Assembly (NCBI RefSeq): GCF_007565055.1
Contig: NC_044560.1
Span: forward strand, 82,217,295 to 82,281,294
Length of the DNA stretch: 64,000 nucleotides
From: Rhinopithecus roxellana
Taxonomy: Eukaryota; Chordata; Mammalia; Primates; Cercopithecidae
Reading direction: 5' to 3'
Position 1 is the stretch's first letter, and every line of letters begins with the position of its first letter. Shown piece after piece: positions 44,640 through 56,594 of this stretch. The notes under the pieces were generated by a model, which saw nothing but the letters and a program-made list of their open reading frames with translations, was not told the DNA's origin and searched no databases. A program made the translations under genes and the position numbers.

Positions 44640-44840
44640 CACTTTGTTGAATGTCCATTATGTGCCATATACCTATGTCAGTCACTTTATGTACATCATT
44701 TGTTATCTGCAGCAGCAAAGTGAGAACAAATGGGAACTTAGGCCCTGAAAGGCAAGTCGTGTGCAAGATCCCACAGGTGGGAAATGGCAGAGCTAGGATT
44801 AGAAGCCACATCTTTCACTCCAAAGCCTGTTCACTTTCTT
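44640..44840 (-). repeat. MIR
   Basis: Antisense MIR: 'ccattatgtgccatatacc', 'atggcagagctaggattag' and 'ctccaaagcctgttcact'. Confidence 0.7.
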
Positions 44841-44879
44841 TACCTATACTGTTATTTTTTCTTTTATTTTTTTAAATGC

Positions 44880-44998
44880 TTCTTTGGAGATGGGGTCTTG
44901 CTATGTTATCCAGGCTGGACTCAACTCCTGGGCTCAGGCCACCCTCTGGCCTCAGCCTCTGGAGTAGCTGGGACTACAGGCACATGGCATAGCACCCA
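44880..44998 (-). repeat. Alu monomer fragment
   Basis: 'tttggagatggggtcttgc' to 'ggcatagcaccc'. Monomer length. Confidence 0.72.
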
Positions 44999-45173
44999 GA
45001 TACACCTATACTATTCCACTTCATTTGCAACATAAGGATCTACTGTATATGCTTTCTAGGATTGTTGCTGGGAACAGATTGGATATCGGATACCACATTG
45101 CTTTTGGCCATTAGAATTTTATAGTTAGAGGGAACCCGTGAGCAGCTCTAGTGTATTTAAGATTCCAGATTCA

Positions 45174-45474
45174 GGCCGGGCGCGGTGGCTCAAGCCTGTA
45201 ATCCCAGCGCTTTGGGAGGCCGAGACGGGCGGATCACGAGGTCAGAAGATCGAGACCATCCTGGCTAACATGGTGAAACCCCGTCTCTACTAAAAAATAC
45301 AAAAAAAACTAGCCGGGTGAGGTGGCGGGCGCCTGTAGTCCCAGCTACTCAGGAGGCTGAGGCAGGAGAATGGCGTAAACCCGGGAGGCGGAGCTTGCAG
45401 TGAGCTGAGATCCGGCCACTGCACTCCAGCCCGGGCAACAGAGCTAGACTCCGTCTCAAAAAAAAAAAAAAAAA
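45174..45474 (+). repeat. AluY, cercopithecid type
   Basis: 'ggctcaagcctgtaatccc' and 'gatccggccactgcactcc' are present. The target duplication 'agattccagattca' lies on both sides. Confidence 0.95.
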
Positions 45475-45670
45475 GATTCCAGATTCAAATCTCAGCTCTG
45501 CTACTTATTTAGCTTTGGACCTCCGATAAGTTACTTAATCTCTTCATGCATCTTTTTGTCATCTATTGAATGGGAATAATAGTACCAACTCCATACAGTG
45601 ACATGAGGATTATGCAAAACATTTTGAATATTATTTTGCATATAGTGAGTATTCAGTATATATTAGTAAA
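45475..45670 (+). repeat. MIR
   Basis: 'caaatctcagctctgctac', 'cgataagttacttaatctc' and 'catatagtgagtattcagt' follow MIR order. Confidence 0.7.
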
Positions 45671-46646
45671 TAGTGTAGTTGGGATTGTTTTATTTACTCT
45701 CCTTGTTTTAGTTATGGTGAAGCTGAAACAGTGCTCAAAATGAAGAAGCTAATTAAAACCACTGAAAAGAATAAAGTTTATATATGTAAGATTATATTGA
45801 ATATTTTACAAATAAACATTTAGTGTTAAATTCAGTATATAGTGACAACATTACCCTCAATCCACAGGTGGGGGGATGGGGTAGGCTACAGCGGGAAGAG
45901 AGAGCTAGAGCTTGGGTTAATGATTTATCTGGCAAGGGTTCTGGGCCTTTCATCACGAACATTTATTGGTTGCCTGTTACATCGACCCATCAAGCCTCTA
46001 ACTTCTTCATCTTAGACAACTCTGCAGAAGACTGGGGAGACAGCTCTTTCTCTCTGATTAGATCAGGTTCTGTCAGATGTGTATGTATTGGCTTTTTATC
46101 TAGTTGTCTTGATGAAACCCAAGACTCAGACTTGGAGTTAAATGTAACAGACTGTATGCTCTGGTTTGATTTGAAGTTCAGGTATGAGGGGAGGAATGCC
46201 CTGCGTGATCCATCCCAAATTTATTAAAGTTCTCTGTATTGGGTTTGGAGGCCTCAGTCCTAGCTAATATAAAGCATAACTTTATTAACTGGTTTTTTGC
46301 TTTTTGTTCCTTTTGTTCATGAAACTCCTTTGGTAATATCAAATGTTCCCTTTGTTCATGAAACTCCATTGTTGTTTTTACTGGGTATAGGATTTGGGTA
46401 TTCCTCAGTATCATCACACCGTGTGACAACACTCTAATCTCACCAGTGTTTTTAATGTGTACACACATACCTGTCAGTCTAAATTTCAAAAACCAGAAAG
46501 AATGTTTGACAGAGCATCATTTTTAGGCAGTTTTGTAGCATACAGAGACAGTCAATATGAAGTACAAATTTGGGGAGACTAGGTTAAATGCTACAAAAGA
46601 AAGATTCTTATTTATGTGACGTTGATTTTTTCCCCCATCTTTGTAG

Positions 46647-46704
46647 GTTGCTATGGTGACAGACTATGGGGCCTTTATCAAAATCCCAGGCTGTCGGAAG
46701 CAAG
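46647..46704 (+). CDS. ZCCHC17: ZCCHC17 exon 3 (S1-domain start)
   Basis: A 58-bp exon after acceptor 'catctttgtag', with donor 'CAAG' followed by 'gtagga'. It encodes residues 23-41, VAMVTDYGAFIKIPGCRKQ, plus one base of the next codon (glycine in human). VTDYGAFIKI is the signature strand-turn-strand of an S1/OB-fold RNA-binding domain. The S1 domain continues in the next exon, which I could not find before position 64000, so intron 3 exceeds 17 kb here. The frame joins exon 2 exactly. Confidence 0.96.
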
Positions 46705-47159
46705 GTAGGAGCCTATAACTTGAAATTCAGCCCTCTGATTCTACTCTCTGCTAACACCCCACCACCTCCTAACTATAGGCTGTACATTTTTCAGACAGTA
46801 GTTTTTCATTCGTTTTCTTTTTAATGTATAGATATGAATACAAGATGACAGTTCATTTTAAGCGGACAGAAGAATGGTGGTCTCTGACTCAGGAGGAAGG
46901 TTGGGGTATAGCTAATTGGGTTTACTTCTGAAACCAGCTCCTCCTTAGACTTCACCTGTGACCCTAGGCAAATCACTTGACTTCTTTAGACACAGGATTT
47001 GCAGGAGGGCAAGCTACCTCTGTCTGAGGCTGACAGTGAGTTTTCTAGTAGATAGCACATGAAATGAGAATAGTATTGTAAGTGGTACAAGCATATATAT
47101 ATATAATGTTTTAAGTTTTTTTCATAAAAAGGCATCTGTTGAACATTTTTTGAGAATCC

Positions 47160-47330
47160 TGTTATAAGTCTATAATCTTATTTATTTACCAAAACCATGT
47201 TAAGCATAAAAGGCAGGTTCCACAGACTGGTTGTCTGCCCAGAGTGGGCTAGGTAGTGGCATAGCCAAGACTAGAACCCAATCCTTCTGATTCCTAGCCC
47301 CTGGATCTTTCTACTATATCACGCTGATGG
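47160..47330 (-). repeat. MIR
   Basis: Antisense MIR: 'gtggcatagccaagactag', 'gaacccaatccttctgatt' and 'ctttctactatatcacgc'. Confidence 0.6.
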
Positions 47331-47349
47331 TAACTTCTTATGCTAAAAT

Positions 47350-47808
47350 AAGTTAAGATTTAATTAAAGGTTTTAATTTTTTTAAAAAGTAGCCATTAAG
47401 AGTACTAGAAGAAAATGTAGAAGAATATTTCACTACATAAAAATTAAAAACTTAATTGCAAAAATCATTGTAAGCAGAGTTAAGTTGGGAAAAAGAATTT
47501 GTAGTACATATGATAAAGAACTAATACAGAAGGGGTGTTAGGAAAAGGTGCCAAGGATATGAAAAAACAACTCACAGGAGAAAAGAATATTACTTGGTAC
47601 TATAGTAAAAGATACTCATTCTCAGTATGATTAAAAAGTAACTTAGACTGGTAGATTCATATAATGCGATATTACTCAACAATACAAAGGAATGAGAATA
47701 AAATATTCATACATGCAACAACCTGAATCAATCTCCAGAAATTATACTGAGTGAAAAAAGCTAATCTCAAAAGGTTATACACTTTATGATTCCATTTATA
47801 AAGCATTC
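47350..47808 (+). repeat. L1 (old, 3' end)
   Basis: 'caatacaaaggaatgagaat', 'catgcaacaacctgaatca', 'atactgagtgaaaaaagct' and 'ttatgattccatttataaag' are typical of the old L1 ORF2/3' junction. Confidence 0.7.
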
Positions 47809-48605
47809 TTATGTTTTACTTGAGATATGATTCACATACCACACATTTCACCTGCTTAAAGTGTACAATTCAGTGGTTTTTTGGTATATTCAGAGTTTTG
47901 TGACCATCACCACAATCTACTTTGAGAATATTGTCGTCACCCCAAAAAGAAACCCTGTACCCATTAGCTGTCACTCCAGATTCTCTGTAAGCCCCCAGCT
48001 TTAGGCAACCATTATTCTATTTTGTCTCTGTATATTTGCTTATTTTGTACATTTCTTATAAATGGAATAATGCAGTATATAGTCTTTCGTGACTGACTTC
48101 TTTCACTTAGCATGTTTTCAAGGTTCATCTGTTTTATAATATGTACTTCATTCTTTTTTATTGCCATTACAAATTAATTTATTGCAATTCCATCAGTTGA
48201 TGGATATTTGGGTTGTTTCCACTTCTTTAGTATTATGAATAGTGTTGCTATAAATATTTGTGTACAACTTTTTGTGTGGCTATTTGCTTTCATTGGGTAT
48301 ATTCCTAGGAGTAGAAATACTGGGTCATATGGTAACTCTGTGTTCAACTTTTTGAGAAACTGCCAAACTGTTTTTCCAAAGTGACCACACCATTTTACAT
48401 TCCTACCAGCAATGTATGAGAGTTCTACTTTCTTTACATCTTTGTTAACACTTGTTATTATCTTTTTGGGTATGGCCATCCTAATGGATGTGCAGGGACA
48501 TCTCATTGTGGTTTGAATTTCCCTAATGGCTAATGATGTTAAGTCTCTTTTCTTGGGTTTATTGGCCATTTGTATATCTTTTCTGGGGAAATGTCTATTC
48601 AAATC

Positions 48606-48982
48606 TGATACATTTTGACTGTGTCGCCACCCGAATCTCATCTTGAATTGTAGTTCCCGTAATCCCCATGTGTTGTGGGAGGGACCAGGTGTAGAGAATT
48701 GAATCATGGGGGTGGTTTGCCCCATCCTGTTCTCATCATAGTGACATAAGATCTGATGGTTTTATAAGGGAAACCCCTTATAAAACCATCATTCGCTGGG
48801 CACTTATTCTCCTTCCTGCTGCCCTGTGAAGAAGGACGTGTTTGCTTCCCCTTTCCCCGTGGTTGTTAAGTTTCTTGAGACTTCCCTAGCCATGCTGAAC
48901 TGTGAGTCAGTTAAATCTCTTTCCTTGATAAATTACCCAGTCTCATATGTCTTTATTAGCAGTGTAAGAACAGACTAATACA
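48606..48982 (+). mobile_element. THE1/MST solo LTR
   Basis: Begins TGATAC, ends TAATACA, and is flanked by the 5-bp duplication AAATC (48601-48605 and 48983-48987). 'gaattgtagttcccgtaatc', 'gatctgatggttttataag' and 'ttaaatctctttccttgat' are typical. It carries a 16-bp perfect hairpin (48755-48770 and 48775-48790). Confidence 0.92.
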
Positions 48983-48989
48983 AAATCCT

Positions 48990-49274
48990 TTTCTCTTTTT
49001 GAGACAGAGTCTCGCTCTATTGCCCAGGCTAGAGTGTAATGGTGCAGTCTTGGCTCACTGCAACCTCTGCCTCCTGAGTTCAAGTGATTTTCATGCCTCA
49101 GCTTCCTCAGTAGCTGGGATTACAAGCACGTGCCACCACTCCCTGCTACTCTTTAGTAGAGACAGGGTTTTGCCATGTTGGCCAGACTGGTCTTGAACTC
49201 CTGTCCTCCAGTGATCTGCTCTCCTCAGCCTCCCAGAGTGCTGGGATTAAAGGTGTGAGCCACCACACCTGCCT
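48990..49274 (-). repeat. Alu
   Basis: Minus-strand Alu, 'gagacagagtctcgctcta' to 'cacacctgcct'. It has a deletion in the linker. Confidence 0.88.
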
Positions 49275-49630
49275 GGTTATTTTTGGTTTTATTGTTGAGT
49301 TAGGTGTTGCTCATATATTCTGGATACTAGTCCCATATCAAATATATGATTTGCAAAGATTTTTATGTAACACACTTGAAATGACAAAATTATCTAAATG
49401 GAGAACAAATTATTTAATGGTTGACAAGGATTAAGGAGGGGAAGGAAGTAGCAATAGGAAGGATCCTTGTGGTGAGGGACCTGTTCTGTATCTTAACTGT
49501 GGCAGTGTATACATGAATCTGCACATGTGGTAAAATTACGTGGAACTAAATACATACACATACACAAACACAAATGAGTACAGGTAAAACTGGGGAAATC
49601 TGAACAAGAGCCAGTCGATTTTATCTGAGA

Positions 49631-50529
49631 TGTTTTTTCCTATACCAACCGGTTTTCCGGTTCTCTAATTCTCTAACATCAACTGGATGTCCAACAATTC
49701 AATTCAATTCTGACACTAACTACCTGGGAGTTAGTGTCAGATTCCACATGCTTAAGGGCTCAGTCCCACATGACTGTCCTCACTTCAGATGCCAACCCCA
49801 ATATTGGATCCTCAGATTACCTACACTTTTGTCTCACTTGGCTACAATTTTTGGGATTCCCAGCACTTCGCCCCAAAGTTGGTAATTTGCTAGAGTGACT
49901 CACAGAACTAAAAAAAAGCTATAGTTACTGTTAGTTTATTTTAAAGGATAAAAATGAACAGTCAGATGAGGAAGTACACAGGGTGAGACCCAAAGGGTTC
50001 CGAGTACAAAGCCTTTGTCCCCATGGAGTTGGAGTGTGTCACCCTCTTGGCACAGGGATGTATTCACCAACTCTCCAAACTCCATTGCTTAGGGGTTTAT
50101 ATGGAGGATCTGTTACATAGACGTGGTTGATTAAATTATTGGCCTTCAGTGATAGAGCTCAGTCTCCAGCCCCTCCCCTTCCCAGAAGTCAGAGGGTAGG
50201 GCTGAAATTTCTTTTTTTCTTTTGAGAGGGAATCTAGCTCTGTTGCCCAGGCTGGAATGCAGTGGTGCGATACCAGCTCACCGCAATGTCTGCCTCCTGG
50301 GTTCCAGCGTTTCTCCTGCCTCAGCCTCCCAAGTAGCTGGGATAACCCTATCTAATCACATCCTTGATTTCTCTGTTTCTGAAACTATCTAGGGACACAC
50401 CAATAGTCACCTCATTAAGGGACTTAATGAATAACAAAAGACACTTCTATCACTCAGAATAGTCCAAGGGTTTTAGGAACTCTGCCAGGAACTAGGGACA
50501 AGGATCGTATATGTATTTCTTATACCACA
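49631..50529 (+). mobile_element. ERVL-type LTR (MER21-like), copy 1
   Basis: Starts 'tgttttttcctatacc' and ends in 'ataccaca'. It shares 'caactggatgtccaacaatt', 'gggctcagtcccacatga' and 'tcattaagggacttaatgaa' with the LTR at 54428. A partial Alu is inserted at 50213-50343. No coding sequence. Confidence 0.65.
50213..50343 (-). repeat. Alu, right part only
   Basis: A minus-strand Alu piece, 'gagagggaatctagctctg' to 'caagtagctgggat'. The rest is missing. Confidence 0.8.
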
Positions 50530-50640
50530 GTATCAATGCCAGCATCTTGGTTGTGATAGTGTACTATAGTTTTCCAAAATGTCACCATTAGAGAAAACTG
50601 GATAAAGTGTACATAAAACCTCTGTATTATTTCTTTCTTT

Positions 50641-50940
50641 CTTTTTTTTTTTTTTGAGACGGAGTCTTGCTCTGTTGCCCAGGCTGGAGTGTGCAGTGGC
50701 ACAATCTCGGCTCACTGCAAGCTCCGCCTCCCGGGTTCACGCCATTCTCCTGCCTCAGCCTCCCTAGTAACTGGGACTACAGGCGCCTACCACCACGCCC
50801 GGCTAATTTTTTGTATTTTTAGTAGAGACGGAGTTTTACCATGTTAGCCAGGATGGTCTCAATCTCCTGACCTTGTGATCCACCTGCCTCGGCCTCCCAA
50901 AGTCAGCTGGGATTACATGCCTGAGCCACCGCGCCCAGCC
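50641..50940 (-). repeat. AluY
   Basis: Minus-strand AluY. A small insertion 'cagc' breaks 'caaagtgctggg'. It ends 'cgcgcccagcc'. Confidence 0.92.
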
Positions 50941-51508
50941 TCACCTCTGTGTTATTTCTTTTGAGTGCAGATAAATGTACAATTATCTCAAAAAATTTTT
51001 TTTCACATAGGGCAGCAAAGTTATCAAATGTTTTTAAAAAATGATTTAAAACACTCCTAAAATCGTTGAGATTAACACATATTTTAAAAGATTGCTGTTA
51101 ATACCCAGTGTTAGAAATGGGCACTTTTACTCTCTATCAGGAGCATAATTTCACAGACTTTGGCAATGCCTATTAACATTTTTAGTGTGCTTATTACCCT
51201 TTAATCCAGAATTTCTTTGGAGAATTTAGTGTAAGTAGAGAATTACATAAATAATGGGCATCTGTTTTGTAGACTATGCAGATGATTAAAAGAATGACTG
51301 TATTTCTAAGACACACTTATGCCTCATCTTACCAGAAAGATGCAATGGAAGGTTTTCACACAATTCCATCACACTGCTACCTGACTGATAACAGTTGTAA
51401 AACATCATTGATTATAAGAAGCACTCCAATTTCAGAGATATTAAAGTGAGAGGAAAAGAAAGTGCCTCTTAGAATCAATGAAACAGAATAGATGTCAGTT
51501 TACTGACA

Positions 51509-53302
51509 TGAGCCGGGAGTGGTGGCATGCACCTGTAATCCCAGCTACTTGGGAGACTGAAGCAGTAAGATCACTTGAGGCCAAGAGTTCAAGGCCAGAC
51601 TGGGCAACATGGCAAGACCCCATTGATGGCAATGGAGGCCTGTCTAGAGCAGCTGCTTCAAAAATGCCAGCCATAGTGGGGCCGTGCAGCCAGGGCTGCA
51701 TGTTCCATGGAGCTGGCAGGAGCCAGGAACAGCGGGATCCCTGCCCCCTTATGAGTTAGTGGGGTGGGAGCCCACCCTCGTGGGTGCAGCTGCAATCACT
51801 CAGCCCTAGCTACAGACCCAGGCATCCCTGCGCTCTTGGAGGTCCGGGAAGAGCCCTTTCCCCCACAGGCTCAGAAGTGCCTGCTCCCACTGCCTGGCCT
51901 CTTCCCGCTCCTGACTCCTGCTCTGATTTTGGAGCAAAGTTGAAGCCGAGCCTGGGCACTATTGCAGCCTGGCTGGGTTTGCGCACCTTGGGGTGGTGCT
52001 GACATGCCAGCTTCCTACCACCTCGACCCCCTCCAGACTTTGGGTGCCAGTGAGCACAAGAGGGAGGCCAAAGGGGTGCTGAGGGTGACCCATCATGGGC
52101 CTGCAGATGCCCCTGGCAGACAGGCTCCTGGGTGGAAAGGGGCAGGTCTCGGTGAAGCCCCACCTTCAAGCCAGGGATGGCCTGAAGTATAGGGGCCAGG
52201 CTCAATTCCAGGTGGAGTCTGTGGCCCAGAGTGAGAACTTAAGGTGCTTTTTCTGGGCCTGCCCATGGCTGCCCATGGACCAGTCAGCACACACTTCTGA
52301 AGACTATAAAAACCCTGGACTCAGCCAGACTTGGGCAGACACTGGGAGGACCTGCCTATGGAAATGGGTTACCCACACTGGGTCTCCTCTCTGTCGAGGG
52401 CTGCAGATGTTGGGATGACCTGCCTGCAGATAAGAGCTGCCCATTCTGGGTTTCCTCTCTGCTGAGAGCTGCACTCAACAGGTTGACCTGCCTGTGGAAA
52501 GGAGCTATCTACTTTGGGTCTCCTTAGAGCTGTACCATCACTTAATAAAGCAACTCTTTGCCTTGCTCACCCTCCAGTTGTCTGCATACCTCATTCTTCC
52601 TGGATGCAAGACAAGAACTTGGGACTCGCTGAATGGCGGGACTGAAAGAGTTATAACAGACCCAAGGGCTCCCTGAGCCAGAGCTGTGATACCCTCTTTG
52701 GGGCTTTGCGGTTTCTGGCATCTCCATGCTTCTGGGCACCACCATGTTCCCCAGAGTCCACAGTGAAAGCCGCTTGTGGTATGCCTGGTCCAGCCACAGC
52801 CTCACATGGAGCTGGTGCCTGTGCCAGCATCTGGAGCTGCCTGCCCAGCCACAGCAGCCAGTGTGCCTGGCTGTGCGCAGTGGCTGGACCCCATGCTCAC
52901 TCACTCATGCCCCCTTGCCACTCCGAGCCTGGCTCGCCCTTGGCAGGAGTGGGATCTGGGATGGTAGCATGAACAGAGCGCAGCCCGCTAGACCAAGTGG
53001 ATGGAACAGGCCTAGTGGCCCCAAGCAATACTGAGTGCAGCCTGCCAGGCCAAGTGGGCCGAACGAGCCCAGAAGGCCCAAGCAAAACTCGGGCAAAGGT
53101 GCTGCTGGCCACAGCAGCTTCTGGCTGGAAAAATGACACCTGAAGAATCTTGTGACACCATCTTTACAAAAAAGTTAGCTGGGTGTGGCAGCAGGAGGAT
53201 CACTTGGGCCCAGAAGTTAGAGGCTGCAGTGAGCTATGATTGTGCCACTGCACCCCAGCCCTGGGTAACAGAGTGAGACCCTGTCCCTTAAAAAAAAAAA
53301 AT
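51509..53302 (+). repeat. AluJ split by a solo LTR
   Basis: The left part, 51509-51623, ends 'gcaagaccccat'. The right part, from 53162, resumes 'ctttacaaaaaagttagctg' and ends in poly-A. Its right arm has a deletion. Confidence 0.85.
51624..53157 (+). mobile_element. ERV1-class solo LTR (MER52-like), 1534 bp
   Basis: Begins TGATGGCAATGG, ends GTGACA, and is flanked by the exact 4-bp duplication CCAT (51620-51623 and 53158-53161). It contains a TATA-like 'gactataaaaaccctgg' near 52302 and a poly-A signal AATAAA near 52542 followed by 'gcaactctttgcc'. High G+C, no internal retroviral genes. The family name is from memory of MER52-type LTRs. Open frames in it are incidental. Confidence 0.85.
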
Positions 53303-54064
53303 TACTGACATGGAAAGAAGTCCAAGATAATAAAATTTGAAAACATGTTCCAGAAGACTTTGTATAACATCTCCCTTCCCTACCCTTTTAAAGCAAGTGT
53401 ACATATGCCTTTATATATCTTTTTTCTTTATATATTTTAAATTATTGCCTATGTTTAGAAGAAAGGCAGGAGGAATATTTAACAGATTAACACTGGTCAC
53501 CTCTGGGGAGTTGGTTTTGCTAAGGAAGGAATGTACATGGAAGAAGGACTTTGAGTTTTGGAATTTTTTTTTTTAAGTTTTTTCTATTAAAAAAAAATCC
53601 AAGAGGTGATCTTTGGATAATAAATCCTTGCCTCTAACCTTGTAGACTACTCTTCTGCAAATTACATCTTTGCTTTAGAAATGGTTTACCAGCAGTTTTC
53701 AAGCTGGCAGTCAGCAGTCTGTAATTAAGTTTCTCATTTTATGTTGGTTCGGATTGAATGACATCGAACTCTTCCTCACCCCATAGGACATTCACTTCTT
53801 TCTGTCTGAGCACAGGTTTTCTTGTTAATATACTTACCATAGCTGCCAGTGCCTGAAAGTCCCATTCTAACTTGGGCATATGTGACACTTTGGGGACTGT
53901 GTGGAATTAAAGGCCTGTGACCTTCCAGCAGTCAATCTTTAACTCACTTTATCCATACCCTGTCAGGTGATGCCTCTGATTGTGACTGACAACTTACAAG
54001 TGAATCTGTCAGTCTGACAGCTGGGCTGAGACAAGCCTCAGAGGGAAAGCTCAGGGAACCAAAC

Positions 54065-54190
54065 AATTAGGTGGAAACTGTGAGTTTTAATCCTGAGATC
54101 TATAGGTTTATTGTATAACTTGAGCAGTTGACTTCCTTACAGTGTGTCTTAGTTTCTCTGCCCATAAAGAGGGAAGATCATTAAGTCTCA
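54065..54190 (+). repeat. MIR
   Basis: 'ttgtataacttgagcagttg' and 'cttagtttctctgcccata' follow MIR order. Confidence 0.55.
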
Positions 54191-55115
54191 GCCTGAAAGG
54201 ACTGAGTTAGAAAATAACTCTGGTCTGATCAGATTTTAACATCTTTGGCTCAGGTAGGTAGATTCTAATTTGAGCTAGTTTCCCAGATGTCCTGTTCTCA
54301 GAATACTTCAGCCACCACTGAGTTGAAGAGCCCTTCCTAATATTCAAACCTAAGCTAGATTTTCTTTCCCCTCTCATTCCAATATAACTTTCTGTGATGA
54401 TGAAAATATTCTTTATGTTATGTGATTTGTTTTCTGACACCAACCAACTCCCCAATTCTCTGGACACCAACTGGGTGTCCAACGACTCAGTTCAATTCTG
54501 ACATTATATATCTGGAGCTTGTGTTAGATCTCTCAAATTAAAGGGACTCAGTCCCACAAAATTGCCCTTCTTCAGATGCCAGCTGCAAGTCCTGGGCCAC
54601 CTGTACTTCTGACCAATCAGCTGTAAACAGGGGTTCCATGACCACTTCCTTAGGTTTGAGACTTTGCCAGAATGGTTTACAGAAGTCAGGAAAACACTTT
54701 ACAGTAGTCCCCCTTCATCTGTGCCTTTACTTTCCACGGTTTCAGTTACCCTAGGTCAACTGAGGTTTGAAAATATTAAAGAGAGCATTCTAGAAACAAT
54801 TCATAAGCTTTAAGTTGCAGTTGCAGGGTGATGAAATCTTGCGCTGTCCTGCCCCATTCCATCTGGTACATGAATCGTCCCTTTGTTCATCCACACTGTG
54901 TATGCTACCCGCCCATTAGTCACTTAGTAGCTTTCTCAGTGATCAGATCGACTGTCTGCTATTGCAGTGCTTGTGTTCCAGGTAACCCTTATTTTACTTA
55001 ATGGCCCCAAAGTGTAATAGTGACGCTGGCAATTTTGATATGCCTGAGAGAAGCCATAAAGTGCTTCCTTTAAGTCAAAAGGTAAAAGTTCTCGATTTAA
55101 TAAGGAAAAAACGGG

Positions 55116-55295
55116 GACCCCTAGAGGGGAAACTGAGGGAAGGGGGAGTACAATGGTTGAAAAGTTTAACTTTGAGTACTATGCTCAGTACTTCTGTAAC
55201 GTGATGATTCATATCCCAAACCTCAGCATCATGCAGTATACACAGATAACAAACTTGAACATGTACCCCTGGAATCTAAAATTAAGGAAAGAAAA
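55116..55295 (+). repeat. 5'-truncated L1 3' end nested in Tigger1
   Basis: 'cttctgtaacgtgatgattc', 'taacaaacttgaacatgtac' and 'ccctggaatctaaaatt' form an L1 3' UTR end. 'aaggaaa' flanks both sides. Confidence 0.7.
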
Positions 55296-55465
55296 CGTAA
55301 CCCTATCCTGTGGTTGCTAAAATCTACCCTAAGAATGAATCTTCTATGTGTGAAATTGTGAAGAAGGAAAAATTCATACTAGTTTTGCTGTCGAATTTCT
55401 AACTGCAGAAGTTACAGCAACAGTGTGTGATAACTGTTATTACATTATGCTATTATTATTATTGT

Positions 55466-55768
55466 TTGTTTGTTTTTTTTTTCTGAGAGGGAGTCTCGCT
55501 CTGTCGCCCAGGCTGGAGTGCAGTGGCGCAATCTCAGCTCACTGCAAGCTCCGCCTCCCGGGTTCTGGCCATTCTCCTGCCTCAGCCTCCCGAGTAGCTG
55601 GGACTATAGGCGCCCCGCTACCTCGCCCAGCTAGTTTTTTGTATTTTTTAGTAGAGACGGGGTTTCACTGTGTTAGCCAGGATGGTCTCGATCTCCTGAC
55701 CTCGTGATCCGCCCGTCTCGGCCTCCCAAAGTGCTGGGATTATAGGCTTGAGCCACCACGCCCGGCCT
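55466..55768 (-). repeat. AluY
   Basis: Minus-strand AluY, 'gagagggagtctcgctctg' to 'cacgcccggcc', inside Tigger1. Confidence 0.92.
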
Positions 55769-55822
55769 GTTATTATTATTGTTAATCTATTTCTGTGCTT
55801 AATTTATAAATTAAACTTCACA

Positions 55823-56115
55823 GCCAGGCATGGTGGCTCACACATGTAATTTCAGCACTTTGGGAGGCAAGGTGGGTGGATCGCTTGAGCTCAGGAGTTC
55901 GAGACCAGCCTGGGTAACATGGTGAAACCCCATCTCTACAAAAATACAAAAATGTACTGGTCATGGTGGTGTGCACCTATAGTCCAGGCAACTTGAGGGG
56001 GTAGGATTGTTTGAGCCTGGGAGGCAGAGATTATAGTGAGCCGAGATCATGCCACTGCACTCCAGCCTGGATGACAGAACAAACCCTGTCTCAAGAAAAA
56101 GAAAAAAAAAAAAAA
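55823..56115 (+). repeat. AluS/J
   Basis: Plus-strand Alu, 'agccaggcatggtggctc'. 'aattaaactt' is repeated on both sides, inside Tigger1. Confidence 0.88.
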
Positions 56116-56462
56116 TTAAACTTTATCTTAGGTGTGTATGTATAGGAAAACCATAGTATATATAGGATTCGATACTATTCTTTGCCAGTTTATTATAAAG
56201 GATACAACTTAGGAACAGCCAAGTAATTGAAGAGATACATAGGGCAAGGTATAGCTGGAGTGGAGTGGGGTCAGAAAAGGTGTGGTGGGGAGCTTTCATG
56301 CTCTCTGGTATGCCACCCTCCCAGCACTAGGATGTGTTTACCAACCCAGAAACTCTACAAATCTCATGTATGGGAGTTTTTATAGAACTCAGTCTCTAGC
56401 TCCCAATCCTGCTCTTCCTAGAAGTAAGACATTGGTGGGTGGGACTGAAAATGCCAGTCCTC

Positions 56463-56594
56463 TAAGCCAGCGTGGTGGTGAGCACCTATAGTTCCAGCTA
56501 CTCGGGAGACTGAGACGGGGGGAAAGTTGAGCCCTCCAGGAGTTTGAGTCCAGCCTGGGCAACATAGCAAGATCCTGTCTCAAAACAGAAAAAG
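56463..56594 (+). repeat. Alu monomer-like fragment
   Basis: 'agcctgggcaacatagcaag' and 'atcctgtctcaaaacag' end a 130-bp Alu-related piece within the LTR. Confidence 0.7.

Larger units (their letters stand above)
36211..46646 (+). other. ZCCHC17: ZCCHC17 intron 2
   Basis: A 10.4-kb intron dominated by MaLR LTRs, a long interrupted L2, MIRs and Alus. I recognise nothing in 36211-36465, 40370-40810, 42490-42765, 42965-43295, 43645-43960 or 45675-46640, including the open stretch at 45823-46227. Confidence 0.9.
47810..49370 (-). repeat. L1 (old), interrupted by THE1 and Alu
   Basis: The minus strand translates in pieces to L1 ORF2-like protein, with LPYDPVFLLLGIYP near 48270-48320. It continues after the inserts with 'tatattctggatactagtcc'. 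Many frame breaks; inactive. Confidence 0.8.
54706..56195 (+). mobile_element. Tigger1-type DNA transposon, internally deleted
   Basis: The left terminus 'cagtagtcccccttcatc' lies after a TA. The transposase N-terminus is readable from 55001 (MAPKCNSDAGNFDMPERSHK, with LSQKVKVLDLIRKK, a pogo/CENP-B-type DNA-binding start) and is then broken. It resumes 'aatgaatcttctatgtgtg'. The 3' part is 'taggaaaaccatagtatata'. An L1 piece and two Alus interrupt it. Inactive. Confidence 0.85.

Noticed and set aside
45823..46227. 134-aa open frame not covered by a named repeat
   Set aside because: No recognisable domain, no splice or promoter context, A/T-rich intron. A frame of this length is expected by chance in 64 kb.
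48174..48725. 183-aa minus-strand open frame
   Set aside because: Its C-terminal part is a decayed L1 ORF2 fragment (YDPVFLLLGIYP) and its start lies in a THE1 LTR; not a gene.
51478..53203. Cluster of proline/glycine-rich open frames around 52 kb
   Set aside because: They lie on both strands within a GC-rich solo LTR, and LTRs of this kind do not encode protein.
55001..55204. 67-aa frame starting MAPKCNSDAG
   Set aside because: It is the N-terminus of a Tigger1 transposase, soon broken by an L1 insertion; a dead transposon, not a host gene.
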